Positions 14,816-19,709 of a DNA stretch of 19,709 bases are shown here, in pieces. Below the pieces are notes generated by a model, which was given only the letters and a program-made list of their open reading frames with translations, did not search any database and was not told where the DNA came from. How positions within the stretch are numbered: the first letter of the stretch is position 1; every line of letters begins with the position of its first letter. The position numbers and the translations under genes were made by a program. The stretch is taken from assembly GCA_002455215.1 (NCBI GenBank), contig DKKK01000201.1, forward strand, positions 72,262 to 91,970, given 5' to 3'. Source of the stretch: Anaerolineales bacterium UBA6668. GTDB taxonomy: Bacteria; Chloroflexota; Anaerolineae; Anaerolineales; UBA6668.

Positions 14816-15112
14816 CTACGCTTTCCAGAGTGTTTGAGAGCCTTGCAATAGCCGCGCATGTAGTTGTTGCAAGGCTTTATATTGTGTACTCGTACGGTCG
14901 GCGTAGAGTGTTTCATCATTGAGTACTTCGCTTAACAGCGTCAAAATATCTGCTGTGTCTTGGCGGGAAAGTGTCAATGGGTCTTCTCCTTCATATTCAT
15001 CTAGCCAATAGGCTAGGGTTTCGTTCTCACTTGCCAAGAGCCAGAGATGTTGTTGTAGTTCAAAGAGTTCATCATTGGATAGGATGATAGATAGCTTTTT
15101 GGTGTCTTTCAT
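14816..15112 (-). CDS. Hypothetical protein, 98 residues, acidic and helical
   Basis: I do not recognise this protein. It is predicted soluble and mostly alpha-helical, with no signal peptide, membrane helix or cysteine. Residues 12-45 (NDELFELQQHLWLLASENETLAYW region) and 50-70 are strongly acidic, while the C-terminal 75-98 is closer to neutral. It starts 50 bases after the third ABC exporter's stop on the same strand, so it is probably co-transcribed with it, and its stop lies two bases from that of fabI on the other strand. No Shine-Dalgarno site is visible before the ATG at 15112. Coding use is supported by the tight fit between neighbours and by the lack of another gene in this stretch. 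Confidence 0.65.
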   Translation of the reverse strand: MKDTKKLSIILSNDELFELQQHLWLLASENETLAYWLDEYEGEDPLTLSRQDTADILTLLSEVLNDETLYADRTSTQYKALQQLHARLLQGSQTLWKA

Positions 15113-15161
15113 AAAGTTTCATTTTTAGAAGGTTGAAAACGCCATGCTGAGTGCGGGAATT

Positions 15162-17135
15162 TCAGTCGTTACGCACCTGTGGTTCGCTCGGTTCGGTTTG
15201 TTGGCGAAACTGCGTGTGATACAGCTCGGCATATAGCCCGTTGTTTGCCAACAACTCGCCGTGTGTGCCTTGCTCCACCAAGCGCCCTTGCTCCATCACC
15301 AAAATTTTATCTGCCGCAAGAATGGTGCTTAGGCGGTGGGCAATGACAATGCTGGTGCGTCCGGCAAATAGCGGTTGTAGCGCCGCTTGAATGAGCGCTT
15401 CCGACTTGCTATCCAACGATGCGGTTGCTTCGTCCAGTACCAAGATGCGTGGGTCTTTCAGCACCACCCGCGCAATAGCAATGCGCTGTTTTTCGCCCCC
15501 GCTAAAGCGGTAGCCACGCTCTCCGACCACTGTGTCCAAGCCTTCGGGCAAAGATTCGATTAATTCCCAGATATTTGCCACGCGACAAGCCTGCTCAATT
15601 TCGGCTGAAGTAGCGGACGGCTTAGCGTAGCGTAAGTTTTCACGCAGGGTGTCATGGAATAGGTACGTCTCTTGTGTGACCATGCCGATATGCTGTGCCA
15701 GATTTTCCAGTTGGAAATCGCGTAGATCCACCCCGTCGAGTAAGATTTTTCCGCTAGTGGGGTCATACAAGCGTGGTAGTAAATAGGTCAGGGTCGTTTT
15801 GCCTGCGCCGCTGGGTCCAACCAAAGCCACCAATTGCCCCGGCGCTATCTCAAAGGCGATCTCTTGTAGGGCTTGCACGCGCCCGCCGGCTGGCACATAA
15901 TCCGGCAGTTTGCCCGACAGCCCTAACCCGCCCGCATAGCCTTCCCGTCCGCGTTCCTGACTGGCTAATCCCAGCACATTGCCGCCCTTTAGGGCTTGTG
16001 CTACTGAATCGGGCAGAATATCATAGCGAAAACCGACATTGGCAAATTGCACCCGCCCCGCCACTTGCGGCAAGGCAACCGCATTGGGTTTTTCTACAAT
16101 TTCTTGCGGTAAGTCCAACACTTCAAAGACGCGTTCAAAACTCACCAAGCTACTTGCCAAATCTACCCGCGCATTGACTAAACTGGTCACGGGTCCATAC
16201 AATTGTGCCAGGTAACTGGCAAATGCCACGATTAGCCCAATAGTGAATGTGCCTTGCAAAACCAGATGTCCCCCCACCCAAAAGACGAGCGCTGTCCCGA
16301 TTGCAGAGATTAAGCTGAAGGTGACAAAGAACCAGCGCCCCACCACTGCCGAGCGCACGCCAATCTCGGCAACATTTTTGCTGTGTTGGTTAAACTGTTG
16401 GCGCAGTTGAGCTTGCCTGCCGAAGATTTTCATCAACAAAATGGCGCTGACGTTCAGCGTTTCATTCATGTGCGTGCTCATTTGGGCATTGAAGCCCATT
16501 GCTTTGCGGGTGATGTCGCGCAAAATGCCGCTCATCCGCTGGGAAGGCAAGATAAATAAGGGGAATAGCGCGATACTGAGCAATGCTAATCGCCATTCCA
16601 ATGAGAACATGACCACTAATGAAACTACCAACGTGATGCTATCTGTGATTAGGCTGATGAAGGTGCTGGTAACGGCACGCTGTGCCCCAACTACATCGCT
16701 GTTTAGGCGTGCCATGATTTCGCCAGTTTTGGTGTTGGTAAAAAAGCGCAAAGACATGCTTTGTAAGTGGGCATAGAGCGCTTGGCGCAAATCTCGAATA
16801 ATGCCTTCGCCAATGCCGGCGCTGAGTCCGCGTTGCCAAGTGCCAATGAGCCCGTTCAGCACCGGAATCGCCACCATTGCCAGCGCCAGCCAATTAAGTT
16901 GGCTGGCTGAGCGTTGGGGAAGTGCTACGTCAATCAGTTGGCGGGTGATGAGTGGCGGAAGCATGGAAAGCCCGGTACTGAGCAAAATTGTGAACAGCAC
17001 GAATACAATCTGCCAAGTAAACGGACGGGCGTATTGCAAAGCGCGTTTGAGAATTGCAAAATTGATAGGTTCTTTGTTTTCTGGCTCAGTGGCGCTCATT
17101 AGGTGTCGCCAATTGCCTGGGGAAGCGTTAAACAT
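15162..17135 (-). CDS. ABC exporter with extra segment in the nucleotide-binding domain, probably homodimeric
   Basis: A type-IV (MsbA-like) exporter of 657 residues, or 645 if the second ATG at 17099 is used; neither has a Shine-Dalgarno site. The membrane part with six helices spans about 40-320. The nucleotide-binding domain has the A-loop GFRYD (368-372), Walker A GPSGAGKT (440-447), signature FSGGE (544-548), Walker B ILVLDE (564-569) with catalytic E569, and H600. All key residues are present, so it can work as a homodimer, unlike the paired exporter at 5956-9631. About 48 residues (373-420), rich in Gly, lie between the A-loop strand and the QALQEIAFEI strand, where most exporters have a few residues. 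Similar insertions occur in some actinobacterial and Chloroflexota exporters, to my recollection. A 98-residue hypothetical protein follows in the same direction. Substrate unknown. Confidence 0.9.
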   Translation of the reverse strand: MFNASPGNWRHLMSATEPENKEPINFAILKRALQYARPFTWQIVFVLFTILLSTGLSMLPPLITRQLIDVALPQRSASQLNWLALAMVAIPVLNGLIGTWQRGLSAGIGEGIIRDLRQALYAHLQSMSLRFFTNTKTGEIMARLNSDVVGAQRAVTSTFISLITDSITLVVSLVVMFSLEWRLALLSIALFPLFILPSQRMSGILRDITRKAMGFNAQMSTHMNETLNVSAILLMKIFGRQAQLRQQFNQHSKNVAEIGVRSAVVGRWFFVTFSLISAIGTALVFWVGGHLVLQGTFTIGLIVAFASYLAQLYGPVTSLVNARVDLASSLVSFERVFEVLDLPQEIVEKPNAVALPQVAGRVQFANVGFRYDILPDSVAQALKGGNVLGLASQERGREGYAGGLGLSGKLPDYVPAGGRVQALQEIAFEIAPGQLVALVGPSGAGKTTLTYLLPRLYDPTSGKILLDGVDLRDFQLENLAQHIGMVTQETYLFHDTLRENLRYAKPSATSAEIEQACRVANIWELIESLPEGLDTVVGERGYRFSGGEKQRIAIARVVLKDPRILVLDEATASLDSKSEALIQAALQPLFAGRTSIVIAHRLSTILAADKILVMEQGRLVEQGTHGELLANNGLYAELYHTQFRQQTEPSEPQVRND

Positions 17136-17212
17136 AGTCTTTTGAATCGTTATATACTATATCCGACACGGATGAAAATTGGCTTTTTTCCTTAAAGAAA
17201 AAGCGCAAATCG

Positions 17213-17236
17213 ATCTTCGGCATGTGTGCCGAAGAT
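17213..17236 (+). other. Perfect 10-bp hairpin upstream of dodecin
   Basis: ATCTTCGGCA (17213-17222) and TGCCGAAGAT (17227-17236) pair around a TGTG loop. No T-tract follows, so it is not a plain terminator. It may be an operator or an RNA hairpin. Confidence 0.55.
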
Positions 17237-17244
17237 AACCCGCG

Positions 17245-17276
17245 CCGAATAGATATTGAACACGGGCACTATTCGG
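17245..17276 (+). other. 8-bp inverted repeat upstream of dodecin
   Basis: CCGAATAG (17245-17252) and CTATTCGG (17269-17276) are perfect complements with 16 bases between, eight bases after the previous hairpin and just before the candidate dodecin promoter. Confidence 0.5.
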
Positions 17277-17342
17277 AACAATGCTTGAACTTGTCGATTC
17301 TAGCGATGTACTCACTCTTTATTCTACCGGAGAAATCATATC

Positions 17343-17597
17343 ATGTCACATCATGTTTACAAACAAATTGAACTGACCGGCACGTCTCCTGACAGCTTGG
17401 AAGATGCCATTCAAACCGCCGTGACGCGTGCCGGCAAAACCCTGCGCAATTTGCGTTGGTTTAATGTAACCGATATTCGCGGTTATATTGAAGGTGGGCA
17501 AGTGGCGCACTGGCAAGTATCGTTAAAGTTGGGCTTTACACTGGATGATATTGACACGACTGACGAAGCGGACACAGCACTCTTGGAACCGTCTTAG
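17343..17597 (+). CDS. Dodecin, small flavin-binding protein
   Basis: Dodecins form hollow dodecamers that bind and store flavins or related cofactors in the cytoplasm. The 84-residue product carries the family core: [36 protein letters not shown], then [22 protein letters not shown]39 matches the Trp that stacks on the isoalloxazine ring and Q58 the Gln that contacts the flavin. Known dodecins have about 68-75 residues; the acidic tail after residue 67 makes this one slightly longer. The start at 17343 is supported by GGAG (17329-17332) ten bases upstream. It appears to have its own promoter in the divergent region. The mre genes begin 113 bases further on, with a separate -10 box, so there is no strong sign of co-transcription. 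Confidence 0.92.
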   Translation: MSHHVYKQIELTGTSPDSLEDAIQTAVTRAGKTLRNLRWFNVTDIRGYIEGGQVAHWQVSLKLGFTLDDIDTTDEADTALLEPS

Positions 17598-17697
17598 CGC
17601 TTGCTAACCGGACACGGGTAAAACCTTTACAAAAAGTGCGATTTTAATCTGTGTTGAAAATAAAACACTCTTTCATGCAAGATTAAGCCAACTGCAT

Positions 17698-17703
17698 TAT
17701 ACT
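17698..17703 (+). promoter_or_regulatory. -10 box immediately upstream of mreC
   Basis: TATACT (17698-17703; five of six bases) ends seven bases before the mreC ATG, and no Shine-Dalgarno site exists. Transcription would begin at or next to the start codon. No good -35 box is seen. The rest of the 17598-17710 gap holds only short weak repeats such as GTAAA-ACC-TTTAC and GTGTT-N8-AACAC. Confidence 0.45.
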
Positions 17704-17710
17704 TCCTGTC

Positions 17711-18574
17711 ATGTTAGACACAACAACCCAGCGCATTCGCACGGCTGTGGTATTTATTGCCCTGTCGCTGTCACTTCTGTTTTTGGAAGCTCGCGGCGCA
17801 TTGACCTGGTTGCCCAATATCGCCGGTTTGGCGTTTGCGCCTTTTCAAAGTTGGAGCGCTTTTACTTATTTTGCCTTACGCAATCAGTGGCGCGACACAC
17901 AAGCCACCCAACAAGCAAGCGATAGCGAATTGCTTGCCCGCGTGCAGGAATTGGAAGCGCAGGTAGCACAACTTACCGCCGAAAACATCCAACTCAAAGA
18001 AGTGGTGGCAGAACGTGACCGCTTGGCAAAAATTCTTGGGTATGAACAAGCCTTGCCAAACCCTACTTATGCGGTTGCCAATGTGATTGGGGCAGACCCT
18101 AGCCCATTTTTTGGCTATATCTTGCTAGACCGTGGCACAACCGATGGGGTTTTGAAAGGTATGCCGGTTGTATCGGCAGAAGGGTTGGTAGGGGTGGTGG
18201 TGGAAAACTATGCTACCTTTTGCAAGGTCATGTTGATTACCGACCCGCGCATGAAGGTAAACGTGCGTGTTCAGGAAAATCGCACCGATGGCATTGTCAG
18301 TGGGCAGGAAGTGGGCGATTTGCGCTTGCAATATATTGCCCAAACCGCAGAATTGGTGGACGGGCAGACGGTCATCACCAGTGGGCTAGCTGGCTCTTTC
18401 CCAGCCGGTATCCCCATTGGCACATTACGCGCCATTCGTAAACGCCCGTTTGATGTTTTTCAGGAAGCGGACGTGGTGCCGTTTGTAGACTTTCACCGTC
18501 TCGAAACTGCGCTTGTCATCACTGATTTCGAAACGGTAGATATTTCGCCCGCGCTCACTCCAACTGCGCCCTAG
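17711..18574 (+). CDS. mreC: Rod shape-determining protein MreC
   Basis: MreC is the bitopic scaffold of the elongasome; it links MreB filaments and activates PBP2-RodA for lateral wall synthesis. The 287-residue product has a short cytoplasmic N-terminus, one membrane helix at about 11-27, a coiled coil at about 66-107 (SELLARVQELEAQVAQLTAE and onward), and the paired beta-barrel domain of MreC at about 118-275, including LLDRGTTDGVLKGMPVVSAEGLVGVV, typical of the family, and VITSGLAGSFPAGIPIGTL. Length is normal. The start at 17711 is the only sensible one: it gives the right N-terminus, although a -10-like box stands only seven bases upstream. mreD follows five bases after the stop, then mrdA. 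No mreB lies in the window; it may be elsewhere. Confidence 0.95.
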   Translation: MLDTTTQRIRTAVVFIALSLSLLFLEARGALTWLPNIAGLAFAPFQSWSAFTYFALRNQWRDTQATQQASDSELLARVQELEAQVAQLTAENIQLKEVVAERDRLAKILGYEQALPNPTYAVANVIGADPSPFFGYILLDRGTTDGVLKGMPVVSAEGLVGVVVENYATFCKVMLITDPRMKVNVRVQENRTDGIVSGQEVGDLRLQYIAQTAELVDGQTVITSGLAGSFPAGIPIGTLRAIRKRPFDVFQEADVVPFVDFHRLETALVITDFETVDISPALTPTAP

Positions 18575-18579
18575 TTGTT

Positions 18580-19092
18580 ATGCGTAGCCTGCCTGTTGCC
18601 CTGATATTAATTTCGTTGGCAGTCATTCTGCAATCTAGTGTCATTGTGTTTTTACCCAATGTCTTTGGCGGGCATCCACGTCCTGACATCGTTTTTTTGC
18701 TGGTACTGGCATGGGCACTACACGCCCCCGATTTTGACAGTTACGCTTGGGCAATGATCGGGGGTATTTGGGTCGATGCTTTCTCCATTATGCCGCTCGG
18801 AAGCACCAGTTTGGCTTACTTGGTGGTAATTATCCTGATTCAGTGGGTAAAAGCCAGTTTGCAAGAGAGTACCATCATCCTGCCGTTGGTGGGGTGTTTG
18901 TTAGGTACGCCAGTTTTACTGGGTATCTTGTGGCTTTTCTCCACTCGTAGTGGCTGGAACTGGTCTTTAAACGACTTGTTTTTTCAAATTTTGCCTTTTA
19001 CGTTGGTCATTCACTTGCTAGCGATATTCCCGCTGAGTTGGGGCATGGGGCGCTTGGTACGCTCGCTATACCCTGCCGCCATCAAGAGCTAA
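18580..19092 (+). CDS. mreD: Rod shape-determining protein MreD
   Basis: MreD is the small polytopic partner of MreC in the elongasome. The 170-residue product is almost entirely hydrophobic, with five or six predicted membrane helices from residue 5 to 160. The segment GGIWVDAFSIMPLGSTSLAY (61-80) is the conserved MreD loop, with an Asp, a Pro-Leu-Gly turn and a following helix. Order (mreC-mreD-mrdA), size and hydrophobicity all support the call. It starts five bases after mreC and ends three bases before mrdA, so all three genes are one operon. Confidence 0.92.
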   Translation: MRSLPVALILISLAVILQSSVIVFLPNVFGGHPRPDIVFLLVLAWALHAPDFDSYAWAMIGGIWVDAFSIMPLGSTSLAYLVVIILIQWVKASLQESTIILPLVGCLLGTPVLLGILWLFSTRSGWNWSLNDLFFQILPFTLVIHLLAIFPLSWGMGRLVRSLYPAAIKS

Positions 19093-19095
19093 ACC

Positions 19096-19709
19096 ATGTA
19101 TCGTTCTTCCACCGAAAAAGAACCTGCCCCGATTGCAGGCTACCGTGTTTGGGTGTTCTATGTGTTCATCATACTTGGCATATTGGTTTTGAGTTTGCGC
19201 TTGTTTCAATTGCAAATTCTGCAATACAACGACTATTTAACCCAAGCCGACCGCAATCGCACTTTTACGGTCAACATCCCGGCGCAACGTGGGGTCATTA
19301 TGGACCGCAATGGCGTACTCTTGGCAGAGAATATCCCGCAATTCAATGTTACTATTACCCCAGCCTTTTTGCCAACCGAGCAAACGGATGTGGTAAATGC
19401 AATTTTTAGCTACATCTCTCAAAAAACCGGCGTACCGATTGACACGCCGCCACTAGATGCCGGTGAAGCGCGTGGCAATCAAGTGGGGGTAAAATCGCCA
19501 CCGCCCGGCATCCGTGATTTGGTGCGCGTGCAAGACTCGCTCGCTCCTTATACGCCTGTAATCGTGGCAGTGAACATTGACCGTGAGATTGCGCTGGAAA
19601 TCAGCGAGAAATTGCGCGATTTACCCGGTGTCAATGTCGAAGTTTTGCCCGCTCGCAACTACCCTACCGGCGAACTGACGGCGCACATTATCGGCTATCA
19701 GGGACCAAT
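19096..19709 (+). CDS. mrdA: Penicillin-binding protein 2 (MrdA), N-terminal part (3' end outside window)
   Basis: PBP2 is the transpeptidase of the elongasome and works with the RodA glycosyltransferase. Only the first 204 codons are in the window. They encode a short cytoplasmic start, a membrane helix at about 17-36, the class-B PBP signature QRGVIMDRNGVLLAEN (64-79), a pedestal-domain region, and the YPTGELTAHIIGYQG block at the end, which is typical just before the dimerisation segment. The SxxK, SxN and KTG motifs of the transpeptidase domain would lie beyond the window and cannot be checked. Residues 115-140 include a Gly/Pro-rich stretch (DTPPLDAGEARGNQ...) that is longer than in E. 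coli PBP2 as far as I can judge. The ATG at 19096 is three bases after the mreD stop. Confidence 0.93.
   Translation, partial: MYRSSTEKEPAPIAGYRVWVFYVFIILGILVLSLRLFQLQILQYNDYLTQADRNRTFTVNIPAQRGVIMDRNGVLLAENIPQFNVTITPAFLPTEQTDVVNAIFSYISQKTGVPIDTPPLDAGEARGNQVGVKSPPPGIRDLVRVQDSLAPYTPVIVAVNIDREIALEISEKLRDLPGVNVEVLPARNYPTGELTAHIIGYQGP

Larger units (their letters stand above)
17136..17342. promoter_or_regulatory. Divergent promoter region between ABC exporter and dodecin
   Basis: For the exporter (minus strand) an AT-rich TATAGTATATAAC run, 17160-17148, ends 12 bases before the ATG at 17135 and can serve as a -10 box. For dodecin (plus strand) TTGAAC (17285-17290), 16 bases and TGTACT (17307-17312) form a fair promoter. 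Between them are ATCCG-ACA-CGGAT (17161-17173) and two longer inverted repeats. Confidence 0.45.

Noticed and set aside
17213..17236. FMN riboswitch upstream of dodecin, suggested by ATCTTCGG
   Set aside because: The rest of the RFN element is absent; the sequence is just a simple 10-bp hairpin.

Overview
The window looks like a stretch of ordinary chromosome from a free-living bacterium of medium G+C content. The gene set fits Chloroflexota best, but this is an inference from overall protein character (YfhO-type GT-C protein, family-5 uracil-DNA glycosylase, GAF signalling protein, several type-IV ABC exporters, dodecin, rod-shape genes) and no marker gene is present to prove it. I see no insertion sequences, CRISPR arrays, rRNA or tRNA genes.

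Layout. (1) Positions 3-5946, plus strand: a tightly packed run with the C-terminal part of rtcB (RNA ligase), a large YfhO-family membrane protein, a receiver-GAF-DHp signalling protein that lacks both phospho-accepting residues, a family-5 uracil-DNA glycosylase and fdhD. The rtcB/yfhO and signalling/glycosylase pairs overlap. (2) Positions 5956-9864, minus strand: two adjacent ABC exporter half-transporters, preceded by a leader region with promoter, 23-codon leader ORF and intrinsic terminator. (3) Positions 9865-11700, minus strand: a DeaD-type RNA helicase with a perfect TATAAT nine bases from its start codon. (4) Positions 11701-12078: AT-rich divergent intergenic region. (5) Positions 12079-14813, plus strand: an unrecognised membrane protein built from two similar halves, a stand-alone RibD-type reductase and fabI. 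(6) Positions 14816-17135, minus strand: a third ABC exporter with an extra segment in its nucleotide-binding domain, followed by a 98-residue hypothetical protein. (7) Positions 17343-19709, plus strand: dodecin, then mreC-mreD-mrdA, the cell-elongation cluster, cut by the window end inside mrdA.

The best candidate for an undescribed regulatory system is at 9652-9856, ahead of the paired ABC exporter. On the minus strand a TTGACA -35 box with a weak -10 box is followed by a short ORF with an excellent Shine-Dalgarno site, then by a 13-bp perfect hairpin with a T-tract ending 20 bases before the exporter start codon. An upstream CTTGCG can pair with the 5' arm of that hairpin as a competing antiterminator. 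This is the layout of translation-coupled attenuation, as known for the Bacillus subtilis bmrBCD drug exporter operon. The two exporter subunits carry complementary defects (Asp for the catalytic Glu in one, LSTGQ signature in the other), which places both in the same composite ATP site, as in asymmetric heterodimeric exporters. The second notable item is the 391-residue signalling protein with Ser at the receiver phospho-Asp site and Asn at the DHp phospho-His site.
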